A DNA stretch of 64,000 nt from Pseudoalteromonas marina (GCF_000238335.3 NZ_AHCB03000005.1:1302001-1366000); one strand, 5' to 3'. Positions 25,901-36,116 are shown, counted from the first letter of the stretch. Notes: generated by a model from the letters alone, not told the origin. Numbers and translations: made by a program.

Positions 25901-27646
25901 ATGAAATATAAATTACTCGCTGCCAGTATCTTAGCGACATTGAGTACATCAGCTATTAGTGCAACATACCAATTAAGTGAATTAGGCACACTCGATAATG
26001 CAAAATTTTCTTACGTTACTGATGCAAGTGAAAGCGGGCACATAATTGGTTTAGCAAATGAGTTATATAACTTACCCATAGATACCAGTTATATTGATTT
26101 TACAGATAATACAATTGAGAGTGCTTACGACAGAGAAGTTTCAATTTTCGAACTAAGTGATAAGGTAATTACTTTTACACTTGATGATATAGAGAATAAT
26201 GATGCAGCTTTGACTAATCCTGATGCACATGACTTTATGGTTAGATTTTTATCAGGTTTATCGACTAATTTTGAATATCAAAAACTAAATTCGTTTACCG
26301 GTATTAGATTTAACGAAAATGAAGTTGTTGAACAGTCTCTTTTTGATGTTTCTTCAGTAGACTATGATGGTTTAACTCGTTCTACTTTTAACGTTTACAA
26401 CGCCGTGAGCGAAGACGGAGTCTCAGTTGGTTGGGGGAGTGCACCCTATGACAAAGTTTCTTTCACACCAGAGGATGAAGATGAGGCTGAAACTTGGTTT
26501 ACTCATGACTTTATCGAACAAGGAATTGTAATAGGTGCTGATGGCACAGAAGTACCTCTTGTTCCTGAGTTCAATGAATACGGGGGTACAAGCCGTGCCA
26601 ATGATATTGTTAAAACTAATAATGGTTATATTGTTGTAGGCAATGTGTCAACGGATATTAACTTTGAAAGATTAGAAGATATTGATGAAAATTGCGATGG
26701 CGAAGATGAACCCGTTTCTTCTTGTATTAATCTATTAAATAGCAATTTTCTTGGCGGAATTTTTAACAAGCGAGCTGTCAAGTGGCAGTTGGATGACTCC
26801 CTTAATATTACTTCTGTAGAAGAACTTGGGTTAGCTTTAACTCCAGATGAAGATGAAGTGGAAGAAGACACATTTACCAGTACTGCTTTTGCAGTAAATG
26901 CAAATGGTGTTGCAGTAGGCTCATCACATACACGTTATAAAAATAATGATAATACATTTGTTACAATGCCTGTGTACTTCAAAGATGGCGAAGTTGTTAC
27001 TTATATTGACCAAGAAAATGACTCTAATCAGACAGGGATTTCTTCAGCAATAAATGATGAAAATATTATTGCTGGTTATGTAACTCGAATAGTTGAAAAC
27101 ACTCGGGTAAGAAAATTCTTTTATCATGATATCGCTACTGGTAACACTGTTTACCCTACAAACTTCTTTTTAGCAGCAAACTCGACTGCTAACGATATCA
27201 ATAATCAAGGTTATATTGTTGGTGAGAGTGAATTAGGTGGATCGGACAGTTCACGAGATAAAGCCGCATTTATTTATAAAATTGGTGAAGATAAAATAAC
27301 TAACATTAATGACTTTTTACCATGTTATGAATCAGATGGTGAAACTGATTACCCATACACAGTTGTTGAAGCTAATGTTATTAATGAGAATAACGAAGTG
27401 TTTGGTGTAGCCACCAAAACAGTAGAAAAGCGTGACACACTTGGTGGTATAGTGACTGATATCAACGGTAATATTGAATTTGAAACCGTCGCTGTTGCAG
27501 TTAAATTAACTCCTCTGGATAATGGTGAAATTGAAGATTGCGCACCGCCAGAGGCCGAATTTTTTGAAAGAAGTTCAGCCAGTACCTCTTGGTTAGCGTT
27601 ATTTCTGTTACCATTAATTGGTATTCGACGCGTATTTCGTTTTTAA
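25901..27646 (+). CDS. DUF3466 family exported protein
   Basis: A 581-residue exported protein of the DUF3466 family (marine gammaproteobacteria, function unknown). Signal peptide 1-20 (MKYKLLAASILATLSTSAIS, cleavage near SA-TYQL). The mature part is very acidic, with repeated VGWG/VVGN/VGES-type strands. The C-terminus has a sorting-signal shape: short spacer, hydrophobic stretch WLALFLLPLIGI, then RR and a basic tail, as in GlyGly-CTERM proteins cut by rhombosortase. The usual Gly-Gly is replaced by SSAST. Surface attachment is therefore inferred. It follows uup by 11 bp and ends at a two-way terminator. Confidence 0.8.
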   Translation: MKYKLLAASILATLSTSAISATYQLSELGTLDNAKFSYVTDASESGHIIGLANELYNLPIDTSYIDFTDNTIESAYDREVSIFELSDKVITFTLDDIENNDAALTNPDAHDFMVRFLSGLSTNFEYQKLNSFTGIRFNENEVVEQSLFDVSSVDYDGLTRSTFNVYNAVSEDGVSVGWGSAPYDKVSFTPEDEDEAETWFTHDFIEQGIVIGADGTEVPLVPEFNEYGGTSRANDIVKTNNGYIVVGNVSTDINFERLEDIDENCDGEDEPVSSCINLLNSNFLGGIFNKRAVKWQLDDSLNITSVEELGLALTPDEDEVEEDTFTSTAFAVNANGVAVGSSHTRYKNNDNTFVTMPVYFKDGEVVTYIDQENDSNQTGISSAINDENIIAGYVTRIVENTRVRKFFYHDIATGNTVYPTNFFLAANSTANDINNQGYIVGESELGGSDSSRDKAAFIYKIGEDKITNINDFLPCYESDGETDYPYTVVEANVINENNEVFGVATKTVEKRDTLGGIVTDINGNIEFETVAVAVKLTPLDNGEIEDCAPPEAEFFERSSASTSWLALFLLPLIGIRRVFRF

Positions 27647-27660
27647 ATATTTTTGAATAA

Positions 27661-27690
27661 AAAACCCAGCTTTCTAGCTGGGTTTTTTTT
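27661..27690. terminator. bidirectional terminator between DUF3466 and DUF2062 genes
   Basis: CCCAGCT and AGCTGGG around a TTCT loop, flanked by an A-run on the left and eight T on the right, so it can stop transcription from both convergent genes. Confidence 0.88.
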
Positions 27691-27716
27691 CGTCTATACT
27701 ATTCAAAGGATCGATA

Positions 27717-28220
27717 TTATTTGCGTGCAGCTCTTGCCTTTACAACAGAGCGGCGCCATAAAATATCAATGCCAAAATAGCCTATGATTGATGCTATAGA
27801 GGCGCATACAAGCGAGCCAACTAAGAATGCAGGGCCAATGGTTTCGATACTCTGCTCAAACCAAGCCCAGTTAAGCTCAAAAGCAAAGTGTTGTTCTGGT
27901 TGATTTAAAACAAGAGTGCCAACGAGGTAAGACCCATAAAAAATAGGTGGCATGGTTAAAGGATTAGTAAGCCAAACAAGTGTTGCTGAGATAGGTAAGT
28001 TAACTCTAAATAAAATAGCAGTCGCTGCGGCTAAAACCATTTGAAAGGGAACAGGGATGAAAGCAAAAAATAAACCAACTGCAAAGGCTCCTCGAGCAGA
28101 ACGTCTGTTTAAGTGCCAAAGATTTGCATCTTGCAAAAGCTTACCAAAAATTTTTAACGATTTGTGATGTCTAATTTTATTCGGATCGGGTAAAAATCTT
28201 TGGATAGTTTTCTTAGCCAT
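27717..28220 (-). CDS. DUF2062 membrane protein
   Basis: A 167-residue inner-membrane protein of the DUF2062 family, function unknown. The N-terminus is basic (KKTIQRFLPDPNKIRHHKSL), followed by the family motif LNRRSARGAFAVGLFFAFIP near 40-60 and three to four hydrophobic segments, including a Pro/Asn-rich turn LTNPLTMPPIFYG near 84-96. The N-terminal sequence fits homologues, so the ATG at 28220 is probably right. It faces comEC head to head with overlapping 5' ends. Confidence 0.88.
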   Translation of the reverse strand: MAKKTIQRFLPDPNKIRHHKSLKIFGKLLQDANLWHLNRRSARGAFAVGLFFAFIPVPFQMVLAAATAILFRVNLPISATLVWLTNPLTMPPIFYGSYLVGTLVLNQPEQHFAFELNWAWFEQSIETIGPAFLVGSLVCASIASIIGYFGIDILWRRSVVKARAARK

Positions 28221-30467
28221 TTAAAGCAACCATTTACATCAGTGTGGATCAGTCTTGGTTTTGTAATTGGCTGTATTTCAACCGTGTTTTATTACGAAAC
28301 TCTCGAATTTATTATTATTACAGTGTCCATTGTAATAATAGGCGCTTATTTTAAGCCGTTTTTGTCTTTATTGTTAGGCTTTATTTGTGGAATTTGTATC
28401 GTTATAGCGCATTATCATATTTTTTATAACTTTGAGCACATAATTAATGATGAAAAGTACGCATATCCAGTCGAAGTTGTAATAAAAGAAGTCATCTCAA
28501 ACAAAGCTCCCCAATATGTCAAAGCAAAATTAGTGCGTATTAATGGAAAATACTATTCTAATTTGAGTGCACCTAGCGCGATGTTAAGCGTTAATTTAGA
28601 TCACCCATTGCGTGCTAATGATCGTTTTGTGGCAAGTGTTAATTTAAAAAAATTTAGAAGTAATAAGAACTTTAATGTATTTGATAACGAACTGTATGCA
28701 TTTAAGCAGCGAATTTTCTTTAAAGGAAAAGTTCTTAATAAAGAATTAAAAATCAAAAGCACTTCAGAACAAAATAGTGTTCAAAGTTATAAAAGCTTCA
28801 TTAAAAATACTTACGAAAATACAACACTAAATTGGCTTTACTATGCTTTATTAACAGGGGATAAGACGTTAATGACACCGAGTGATAAGCAGCTGATGCA
28901 ATCACTGGGTTTAAGCCATTTACTTGCTATTTCAGGCTTACACATTGGGTTGGTGTTCGGTTTTGGTTTCTTCATTACAAAATGGGTATTTATCCACGTT
29001 AAATTGTTTAATAATCAAACGATGAATTTTTCAATTGCTTACAGTGCGATTGGTTTTGTATCAGCGTTTGTTTATGTCTATTTAAGTAACTTTTTGGTTT
29101 CAGCGACTCGTGCACTAATAATGCTTGGCTGTTATTTACTTCTATATTATTTTCAAAGGCAGCCAATGAGATGGCGCAGTATTTTGTTTGCGCTTGTTAT
29201 TGTACTCGTTGTTAATCCGTTCAATACCCTTAATCCTGGATTATATTTTTCATTTTTTGCAGTCGTGGTTATTTTTTTAGTTATTAAAAATATACCTCCC
29301 TCTACCAATTCATTTCTAAAGGTACTTTTTGCATTAATTACTATTCAGGCTGCACTATTTATTGGTTTACTGCCTCTGTCTTTTTACTTTTTTAATGGCG
29401 TGAGTATTGCTGGCTTAGTCATAAACTTAGTCGCAATTCCATTTCTTTCATTGATTTTCATGCCTTGTTTATTTTTATTAACGGCTATAAGTGCCGTATT
29501 TGATATTAGTATGGTGATTATTTTTATCGATAGCGGTTTAGCTTTTATTTTTACCTGTTTAAATAAATTACCGGCAGGTTTTGGTTGGCTAAACATAGGA
29601 ATTATTGGTCTAAGTGTCATTATTTATGCTTATCTTACTCTTTTAATTTTTTATTTTTCGCCATATAGGCGGCTCGCTTTTTTACCTTTAATCATGCTCT
29701 ATATTGATTATTTACTTGCTGATAAGCCTACATGGAAATTACATGTATTCGATGTTGGGCACGGTCTTATGGCGCTTATTGAAAAAGATGATAAAGGGTT
29801 TATTTATGATTTTGGACCTAGTTACTTTAATCGTTTTAGCCGTGCTAAAAGTATTTTGTTACCTTTTATTGATATAAATAATATTGCAGTGACTCATTCT
29901 GTAGTTAGTCACTTTGATAATGACCATTCCGGTGGTTTATCTCATTTTATCGGCGCAGGTTTAAAGTTTTCATTTAATGAATTTCACCCTAATGGACCCT
30001 CAAAGGGGTGTATTCCAAACGAAGTAAACATGGCTGGGCTAGTAATTAAAAGCTTCTCATCCCCCTTATATGGCAATGAAAATGATGAATCTTGTGTAAT
30101 AAAGGTTTCAGATAAAGAGCACAGCGTTCTATTTACAGGCGATATTTCAAAAAATAGAGAATCGCAACTGATAAACTCTAGCGATAGTTTAAAAAGTACA
30201 GTGTTACTTAGCCCTCATCACGGTAGTAGTACGTCATCAAGTAAGAAATTTATTACTGCAGTTATGCCACAGATTGTTATTCACTCAAGTGCTTACAAAG
30301 GGCAGTGGCAATTTCCTAAAACAGAAGTTGTTGAGCGTTATAGAAACATTAATGCCTTGCAGTATGTTACTGGGCAACACGGGCAAATTACGGTGGAGTT
30401 TTACGAAAAGACTGTGACTGTTATTACAGCACGAGATTACCAAAGCTACTGGTTTATAAAAGATTGA
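28200..30467 (+). CDS. comEC: DNA internalization protein ComEC/Rec2
   Basis: Inner-membrane channel for single-stranded DNA uptake in natural transformation. N-terminal membrane/OB-like region (DUF4131, about 25-170), central Competence domain with several membrane helices (about 200-460, containing LGLSHLLAISGLHIGL near 234), and a C-terminal metallo-beta-lactamase-like domain (about 515-740, with FDVGHG near 516 and SHFDNDHSGG near 569). 755 residues is normal. The start is uncertain: TTG at 28200 is used here, inside the start of the divergent DUF2062 gene; a GTG at 28242 would remove the overlap but has no visible ribosome binding site. comEC-msbA-lpxK order matches E. coli ycaI-msbA-lpxK. 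Confidence 0.92.
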   Translation: MDSFLSHLKQPFTSVWISLGFVIGCISTVFYYETLEFIIITVSIVIIGAYFKPFLSLLLGFICGICIVIAHYHIFYNFEHIINDEKYAYPVEVVIKEVISNKAPQYVKAKLVRINGKYYSNLSAPSAMLSVNLDHPLRANDRFVASVNLKKFRSNKNFNVFDNELYAFKQRIFFKGKVLNKELKIKSTSEQNSVQSYKSFIKNTYENTTLNWLYYALLTGDKTLMTPSDKQLMQSLGLSHLLAISGLHIGLVFGFGFFITKWVFIHVKLFNNQTMNFSIAYSAIGFVSAFVYVYLSNFLVSATRALIMLGCYLLLYYFQRQPMRWRSILFALVIVLVVNPFNTLNPGLYFSFFAVVVIFLVIKNIPPSTNSFLKVLFALITIQAALFIGLLPLSFYFFNGVSIAGLVINLVAIPFLSLIFMPCLFLLTAISAVFDISMVIIFIDSGLAFIFTCLNKLPAGFGWLNIGIIGLSVIIYAYLTLLIFYFSPYRRLAFLPLIMLYIDYLLADKPTWKLHVFDVGHGLMALIEKDDKGFIYDFGPSYFNRFSRAKSILLPFIDINNIAVTHSVVSHFDNDHSGGLSHFIGAGLKFSFNEFHPNGPSKGCIPNEVNMAGLVIKSFSSPLYGNENDESCVIKVSDKEHSVLFTGDISKNRESQLINSSDSLKSTVLLSPHHGSSTSSSKKFITAVMPQIVIHSSAYKGQWQFPKTEVVERYRNINALQYVTGQHGQITVEFYEKTVTVITARDYQSYWFIKD

Positions 30468-30527
30468 CGTTTTGTTTTAGTTCTAGCAAGGATACAATAG
30501 GGTCTGTAATTGAATAAAGAGAGTATT

Positions 30528-32267
30528 ATGGATCAAAGTACTACACAAATTTACAAGCGTTTAATTTCTTACGTAGGTGCTTACAAAAGCGTGGCAATAA
30601 TTGCTATTGTTGGCATGATAGGCTATTCCGGTATGGATGCTTTATTTATTCAATTAATGAAGCCTTTTATTGATGAAGGTTTAAATCAACGAAATAACGA
30701 AGTATTAAAATACGCCCCTTTTGTAGTAATAGCTTTGGTTATTGGTCGTGGTATTTTTAATTTTATGTCATCTTATTGCCTAAGCTATGTGGGCTCGCAA
30801 GTTGTTCGTTCACTCCGACAGGAATTATTTGAACATATTTTACATTTACCTGTTTCATTTCACGATAAAAATTCAACAGGTGACCTAATTTCTAAAATTA
30901 CGTTTGATACAGAACAAGTTCAACAAGCAATAACCAAAGCATTATTGATTGTAGTGCGAGAAGGGGCATTTGTTGTGTTTCTGCTTGGTGTAATGTTTTA
31001 TACAAGCTGGCAATTATCTCTGATATTTTTAGTTATTATTCCTTTAGTTGCGCTGATCGTTGCAATAGTATCTAAGCGTTTTCGTCATATTTCTAAAAAT
31101 ATACAATCTGCTATGGGCCAAGTAACAAGAAGCTCAGAGCAAATGCTCAGTGGCCATAAAGTGATTCATGGTTTTGGCGGTCAAGAGAGAGAAATTAATC
31201 AATTTTCTAAAATTAATAATCATAACCGACAACAACGTATAAAAATGGATGCCACAAAGGCATTAAGTGTTTCAGTTATTCAAATACTTGCAGCGAGTGC
31301 TATGGCCGTTATTTTGTGGGTGGTATCAATGCCTTCAATGATAGACAGCATTAGCTCAGGCGACTTTGTTGTGCTTATTTCATCGATGATGATGTTACTT
31401 CGTCCGCTAAAACAGTTAGCTAACGTTAATAGTGATATGCAGCGCGGTATTTCTGCGGCGCAAAGTATATTCTTAATACTTGACGAAAGTATAGAAAAAA
31501 ATACAGGCACAGTATCTGTAACAAAAGCCAAAGGTTTAATTGAGGTCAAAAATGTGACCTTTAAATATCCCACAAAAGATGAGCCTGTATTAAATAACTT
31601 AACGCTTACAATTCAAGCCGGCGAAAGTATTGCGTTAGTTGGGCGTTCGGGTTCAGGTAAATCAACAATTTCTAATTTATTACCACGTTACTATGATTTA
31701 GACTTACCAAGTCAAATACTGTTAGATGGTATTCCTTTAAATGATTATAAGCTTACAGATTTGCGACGCCAATTTGCGCTAGTATCGCAACAGGTTGTGC
31801 TGTTTAACGACACTATAGCTAACAATATATGTTATGGAATTCAGCGAGATATTACAGATGCTGAGTTATTGCAGGTAGCTAAGCAGGCGCACGTGTGGGA
31901 GTTTGTAAAAGACTTACCTGAAAAGCTAAATACCATGGTAGGTGAAAACGGAGTGATGCTCTCTGGTGGTCAACGTCAACGCATTGCTATAGCTAGAGCT
32001 ATTTTAAAAGATGCCCCTATTTTAATATTAGATGAGGCAACATCTGCATTAGATACAGAGTCCGAAAAACTGATTCAACATGCGCTTGATGACTTAATGA
32101 AAGATAAAACATCAATTGTCATTGCACATCGATTATCTACAATTGAAAATAGCGATAAAATTTACGTTATCGATAATGGCCGTGTTATTGAAAGTGGCGA
32201 TCACACCAGCTTACTTTCAAACGATGGAACTTATTCAGCGTTGTGTAAAATGCAGTTTGGCGAGTAA
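30528..32267 (+). CDS. msbA: lipid A export ATP-binding/permease MsbA
   Basis: Homodimeric ABC transporter that flips lipid A-core across the inner membrane. Six membrane helices in the first ~320 residues, then the ATPase domain: Walker A GRSGSGKST near 378, signature LSGGQRQR near 482, Walker B ILILDEATSALD near 500, H-loop IVIAHRLST near 532. The frame opens at a TTG (30510), but AAGAGAG at 30517-30523 sits correctly for the ATG at 30528, giving 579 residues (E. coli 582). lpxK starts 2 bp after the stop. Confidence 0.96.
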   Translation: MDQSTTQIYKRLISYVGAYKSVAIIAIVGMIGYSGMDALFIQLMKPFIDEGLNQRNNEVLKYAPFVVIALVIGRGIFNFMSSYCLSYVGSQVVRSLRQELFEHILHLPVSFHDKNSTGDLISKITFDTEQVQQAITKALLIVVREGAFVVFLLGVMFYTSWQLSLIFLVIIPLVALIVAIVSKRFRHISKNIQSAMGQVTRSSEQMLSGHKVIHGFGGQEREINQFSKINNHNRQQRIKMDATKALSVSVIQILAASAMAVILWVVSMPSMIDSISSGDFVVLISSMMMLLRPLKQLANVNSDMQRGISAAQSIFLILDESIEKNTGTVSVTKAKGLIEVKNVTFKYPTKDEPVLNNLTLTIQAGESIALVGRSGSGKSTISNLLPRYYDLDLPSQILLDGIPLNDYKLTDLRRQFALVSQQVVLFNDTIANNICYGIQRDITDAELLQVAKQAHVWEFVKDLPEKLNTMVGENGVMLSGGQRQRIAIARAILKDAPILILDEATSALDTESEKLIQHALDDLMKDKTSIVIAHRLSTIENSDKIYVIDNGRVIESGDHTSLLSNDGTYSALCKMQFGE

Positions 32268-32269
32268 CC

Positions 32270-33250
32270 GTGAATAAAATCGAAAAAAGCTGGTATGAAC
32301 CAGTTGGAATTATCACATTACTTTTTTTGCCATTGTCAGCTTTATTTTGGCTAATTTCGATTACCAGAAAGCAGATGTATCGCTTTGGAATATTTAAGCA
32401 ATTTAAAAGCGACATACCTATTATTGTTGTTGGTAACATTAGCGTGGGTGGAAATGGTAAAACACCGTTTGTATTATGGCTTTATGACTTTTTAACAAAA
32501 CAAGGGTTGTCAGTTGGAATTATTAGCCGAGGTTATGGTGGTAAGGCGACTAATTATCCTTTAATTGTTAAAGATAATACGCCAGCTGCTGAGGCGGGTG
32601 ATGAGCCTAAACTTCTGTTTCATCGTCTAAAATGCCCAATTGCTATAGGGCCAAACCGACAACGCAATATTGAGTTACTAGCGCGTGATTATAATTTAGA
32701 TATCATTATCTCTGACGATGGTATGCAGCATTACAAAATGGCGCGGACTATTGAATGCTGTATTGTCGATAGTCAACGTCAATTTGGAAATGGGTTACTA
32801 ATGCCTGCAGGGCCATTAAGAGAAACTCCTGCACGTTTGAAGTCGGTAGATTTGATTGTTGAAAACGGTGGGCAGAATAGTAATAACTACACATTAGAGC
32901 CTGCAGCGCTCAGGTCAGTAAAAAGTTCCTTTCCTGTTAGTGAATTGATTACAAATGGCCATGCAGTTAGCGCAATAGGTAATCCTAAGCGTTTTGAAAA
33001 TACCTTAAAAAAACAGGGGATAACATTATTATCTTCAAATCACTTTAGGGATCATCATCCATACACTGCCGAAGATTTTACCCGATTTGGTAACGACAAT
33101 ATTCTAATGACCGAAAAAGACGCCGTAAAATGCAGCGAGTTTGCCAAAGATAATTGGTATTATTTACCAGTAAATGCAAAGCCAACACAGGCTGTAATAA
33201 ATAAATTAACTTTAATATTAAAAGAAAAAGGGATCCTAAATGGCCTTTGA
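32270..33250 (+). CDS. lpxK: tetraacyldisaccharide 4'-kinase LpxK
   Basis: Phosphorylates the 4'-position of the lipid A disaccharide at the inner membrane. One N-terminal membrane anchor (about 15-30, [14 protein letters not shown]) is followed by the P-loop [12 protein letters not shown] at about 55-66 and DDGMQH near 149-154. 326 residues is typical (E. coli 328). The start is GTG at 32270, 2 bp after the msbA stop. It overlaps the next gene by 11 bp, indicating tight coupling of the operon. Confidence 0.96.
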   Translation: MNKIEKSWYEPVGIITLLFLPLSALFWLISITRKQMYRFGIFKQFKSDIPIIVVGNISVGGNGKTPFVLWLYDFLTKQGLSVGIISRGYGGKATNYPLIVKDNTPAAEAGDEPKLLFHRLKCPIAIGPNRQRNIELLARDYNLDIIISDDGMQHYKMARTIECCIVDSQRQFGNGLLMPAGPLRETPARLKSVDLIVENGGQNSNNYTLEPAALRSVKSSFPVSELITNGHAVSAIGNPKRFENTLKKQGITLLSSNHFRDHHPYTAEDFTRFGNDNILMTEKDAVKCSEFAKDNWYYLPVNAKPTQAVINKLTLILKEKGILNGL

Positions 33251-33437
33251 TACTAAATTACTCGACATAATTGCATGCCCTGTATGTAAAGGAAAATTAC
33301 GTTTTGATAAAGACAACAGTGAACTAATTAGTACTGCTGCAAAACTCGCATACCCTGTTAAAGATGATATTCCGGTATTACTTGAAAATGAAGCAAGAGA
33401 GTTATCGTTAGAAGAGGTTGAAAAGTGGAATTCGTAG
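33240..33437 (+). CDS. ycaR: Trm112 family protein (YcaR)
   Basis: A 65-residue protein of the UPF0434/Trm112 family. Residues C13-P-V-C16 give one zinc-knuckle-like pair; the second pair of eukaryotic Trm112 is absent, as in E. coli YcaR. Role unclear in bacteria. It overlaps lpxK by 11 bp and kdsB by 13 bp, as part of the msbA-lpxK-ycaR-kdsB operon known from enterobacteria. Confidence 0.9.
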   Translation: MAFDTKLLDIIACPVCKGKLRFDKDNSELISTAAKLAYPVKDDIPVLLENEARELSLEEVEKWNS

Positions 33438-34186
33438 TCGTTATACCTGCGCGCTATGCTTCAACAAGATTACCAGGAAAACCGCTAGCAGATATTTGTG
33501 GTAAACCTATGATTCAACATGTTTATGAGAAAGCATGTTTATCAGGTGCAAGCCAAGTGATAATTGCAACCGATCATCAAAAAGTATTTGATGAGGTTAG
33601 TACGTTTACTAATGATGTTGTGATGACGCGTGAAGATCACCAGTCAGGCACCGAGCGCTTAGCGGAGGTAGTTGCTTTATTAAATTTAGATAGCAATACC
33701 ATAGTTGTAAATGTTCAAGGTGATGAACCATTACTAGCTCCCGATAACGTTTTACAAGTAGCTAAGTTGTTAAATGAATCATCAGCACCCATGGCTACAT
33801 TAAGCGTTGCCATTGAAGATAAAGACGACATATTTAATCCTAATGCAGTCAAGGTTGTTAGCGATATAAATAAAAACGCGTTGTATTTTTCGCGTGCAAG
33901 TATTCCGTTTGATCGACATGCGATGTTAGAAGAAAAAAGAGATTTAGAGCTTTCATCATTTCAACGCCACGTGGGTATTTACGCTTACAGAGCAGGGTTT
34001 ATTAATCAATATATTGCACTTAGTGTTTCTCCTTTGGAGTTATTAGAGTCATTAGAGCAGCTGCGTGTTTTGTATCATGGTTATAGTATTAAAATAGAGC
34101 AGGCAAAAGTAGCTCCGCATGCAGGTGTTGATACCGCTGAAGATTTAGCAAAAGTAATCGCGTTTTTACAAAATAAAAATGCGTGA
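33425..34186 (+). CDS. kdsB: CMP-Kdo synthetase KdsB
   Basis: Activates Kdo with CTP for lipopolysaccharide inner-core assembly in the cytoplasm. The N-terminal nucleotide-binding motif [15 protein letters not shown] spans about 7-21. [10 protein letters not shown] near 98-107 contains the metal/nucleotide aspartate. 253 residues (E. coli 248). The GTG start at 33425 overlaps the end of ycaR and gives the expected [11 protein letters not shown]-terminus. Confidence 0.96.
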   Translation: MEFVVVIPARYASTRLPGKPLADICGKPMIQHVYEKACLSGASQVIIATDHQKVFDEVSTFTNDVVMTREDHQSGTERLAEVVALLNLDSNTIVVNVQGDEPLLAPDNVLQVAKLLNESSAPMATLSVAIEDKDDIFNPNAVKVVSDINKNALYFSRASIPFDRHAMLEEKRDLELSSFQRHVGIYAYRAGFINQYIALSVSPLELLESLEQLRVLYHGYSIKIEQAKVAPHAGVDTAEDLAKVIAFLQNKNA

Positions 34187-34193
34187 CCTTTGA

Positions 34194-34862
34194 ATGAACT
34201 TAATATTAAACGTGGTATATGAGCATTCTGATTTTTATGTTGTCGAAAAACCAACACAACTAAGCTTTCATTCAGAAGATGGACCTGGCTTTGTTGTGCT
34301 AGCTGAGCGACAATTTAATGAGAAACTTTACGCAGTTCATAGACTAGATAAAGTAACTTCGGGTCTAATTATTTTAGCAAGAAATAAAAGCGCTGCAGTA
34401 ACGTTTACGGAGCTTTTTGCACAACATTCTATTGATAAATTTTATCTTGCTATTACAGACTCTAAACCTAAAAAAAAGCAAGGTTGGGTTAAAGGAGACA
34501 TGGCCAAGTCGCGCCGTGGTACCTATAAGCTATTGGCATCTAATTTAAATCCTGCAATTACCCGTTTTTATTCAATTAGTTTTAAAGCGGGTTTTAGAGC
34601 GTTTATTTTAAAACCTTTCTCGGGTAAAACACACCAGCTAAGAGTTGCCTTAAAAAGTATAGGATCCCCAATATTGGGTGATATTGCTTACTCAGGCACG
34701 GCTTCAGATAGAACATATTTGCATGCTTATGCATTGAGCTTTACTTGGAAGGGTGAGAACTTACAATTTACGCTATTACCTAGTAACGGTGATGCGTTTT
34801 TAACCTTGCTACAACATGATAATTTTCAAGCATGGCGTTCGCCATGGGAACTGGACTGGTAA
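34194..34862 (+). CDS. RluA-family pseudouridine synthase (TIGR01621-like)
   Basis: A 222-residue pseudouridine synthase. The catalytic motif HRLDKVTSGLII puts the nucleophilic aspartate at D52. GKTHQLRVALKSIGSPILGD near 145-165 is the conserved RluA-family segment. It is shorter than RluA, C or D and has no S4 domain, resembling the small TIGR01621 subfamily; the RNA target is not known to me. It lies 7 bp after kdsB, with tcdA starting right after its stop, so it belongs to the same run of genes. Confidence 0.85.
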   Translation: MNLILNVVYEHSDFYVVEKPTQLSFHSEDGPGFVVLAERQFNEKLYAVHRLDKVTSGLIILARNKSAAVTFTELFAQHSIDKFYLAITDSKPKKKQGWVKGDMAKSRRGTYKLLASNLNPAITRFYSISFKAGFRAFILKPFSGKTHQLRVALKSIGSPILGDIAYSGTASDRTYLHAYALSFTWKGENLQFTLLPSNGDAFLTLLQHDNFQAWRSPWELDW

Positions 34863-35660
34863 ATGAGTGAAAAAATAACTGACATCCGCTTTGGTGGCAT
34901 TAAACGTTTATATGGTCATCAGCAATTCGATTGGCTTCAAGAGGCTCACTTTTGTGTTGTTGGCATTGGTGGAGTGGGGAGTTGGGCAGCTGAGGCGCTA
35001 GCCCGCACCGGTTTAGGTAAAATAACGCTCATAGATCTTGATGATATTTGTGCGACCAATGTAAACCGTCAAATCCATGCCTTATCTGGAACGATTGGTC
35101 ATGCTAAAGTCGACGCAATGAAAGCGCGTTGTGAACTTATAAATCCAGAATGCAACATTGATGTCATTGATGACTTTATAACACTCGAAAATATTAAAGA
35201 GCACATTCACGGCTTTGACTATGTGATCGATTGCATTGATGCGGTCAAAGAAAAAGCAGCACTCATTGCCCATTGCAAGCGAAATAAAATGCCTATTATT
35301 ACCACTGGTGGTGCTGGTGGTCAAACTGACCCTAGTCAAATTACATTCGGTGATGTAGCTAAAACAACGCAAGATCCTTTACTTGCAAAGGTGCGCTACA
35401 TATTACGTAAACAGTATAACTTTAGTAATAACCCTAAACGAAAATTTAATGTTGATTGCGTTTACTCAACAGAGCAATTAGTTTATCCAGGGAGTGATGG
35501 TAGTGTTTGCCATGCAAAGCAAAGTACAGATGGCAGCATGAATATGGATTGCAATAACGGTTTTGGCTCTGTAACGATGATTACAGGAAGTTTCGGCTTT
35601 TTTGTAGCAGCCAAAGCTATTCGCAAATACCTAGATAAAAAGCAGCGTTTGCAGGTTTAG
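34863..35660 (+). CDS. tcdA: tRNA threonylcarbamoyladenosine dehydratase TcdA (CsdL)
   Basis: E1/MoeB-like enzyme that uses ATP to cyclise t6A37 of tRNA to ct6A. N-terminal nucleotide-binding GIGGVGSWAAEALARTG at about 34-50, then the E1 arginine-containing DLDDICATNVNRQ near 58-70. 265 residues (E. coli 268). In E. coli, tcdA (csdL) lies with csdA and csdE, and here csdE ends 6 bp from its stop on the other strand. The ATG directly follows the stop of the pseudouridine synthase gene. Confidence 0.95.
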   Translation: MSEKITDIRFGGIKRLYGHQQFDWLQEAHFCVVGIGGVGSWAAEALARTGLGKITLIDLDDICATNVNRQIHALSGTIGHAKVDAMKARCELINPECNIDVIDDFITLENIKEHIHGFDYVIDCIDAVKEKAALIAHCKRNKMPIITTGGAGGQTDPSQITFGDVAKTTQDPLLAKVRYILRKQYNFSNNPKRKFNVDCVYSTEQLVYPGSDGSVCHAKQSTDGSMNMDCNNGFGSVTMITGSFGFFVAAKAIRKYLDKKQRLQV

Positions 35661-35666
35661 CACTAC

Positions 35667-36083
35667 TTAGCTTATTTTTTGCTGTGCCATGGTTTGGATT
35701 CTATCAACCATGGCTTTAATTCCGTTACCACGTGATGTACTCAAGTGGCTAATAAGACCTAGCTTATCAAACTCCTCATACGCATCTATTTTCACTACTT
35801 GCTCTGGTGTCAGTCCGTTATATAAAGATAAAATAATTGCTAGCAAACCTTTTACGATACGTGTATCTGAATCACCAATGACTACTAACGTATTTTCTTT
35901 TAAATCAAATTCAACGAACATCCATACCTTGCTTTCACAGCCGGGAACTAGTGAACCTTCTGTTTTTAGAGCATCAGGTAAAGCGGGCAAAGTTTTGCCT
36001 AAAAGCATTATTTCACGATACTTTTGCTGCCAAGAAGACGCTTTTTCAATTGACTCAGTGGTTTTTTTAAACGTATTTGTCAT
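35667..36083 (-). CDS. csdE: SufE/CsdE family sulfur acceptor
   Basis: Accepts persulfide sulfur from the partner cysteine desulfurase and passes it on. The acceptor cysteine is C49 in LVPGCESKVW. At 138 residues it is nearer E. coli SufE in length, but the pairing with csdA and tcdA argues for CsdE function. AGGA 6-9 bases before the ATG on this strand is a fair ribosome binding site. It follows csdA by 33 bp in the same direction. No suf or isc scaffold genes are visible here. Confidence 0.88.
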   Translation of the reverse strand: MTNTFKKTTESIEKASSWQQKYREIMLLGKTLPALPDALKTEGSLVPGCESKVWMFVEFDLKENTLVVIGDSDTRIVKGLLAIILSLYNGLTPEQVVKIDAYEEFDKLGLISHLSTSRGNGIKAMVDRIQTMAQQKIS

Positions 36084-36116
36084 GAGTTATCCTAATAAAA
36101 TATATAAAAACGACGT

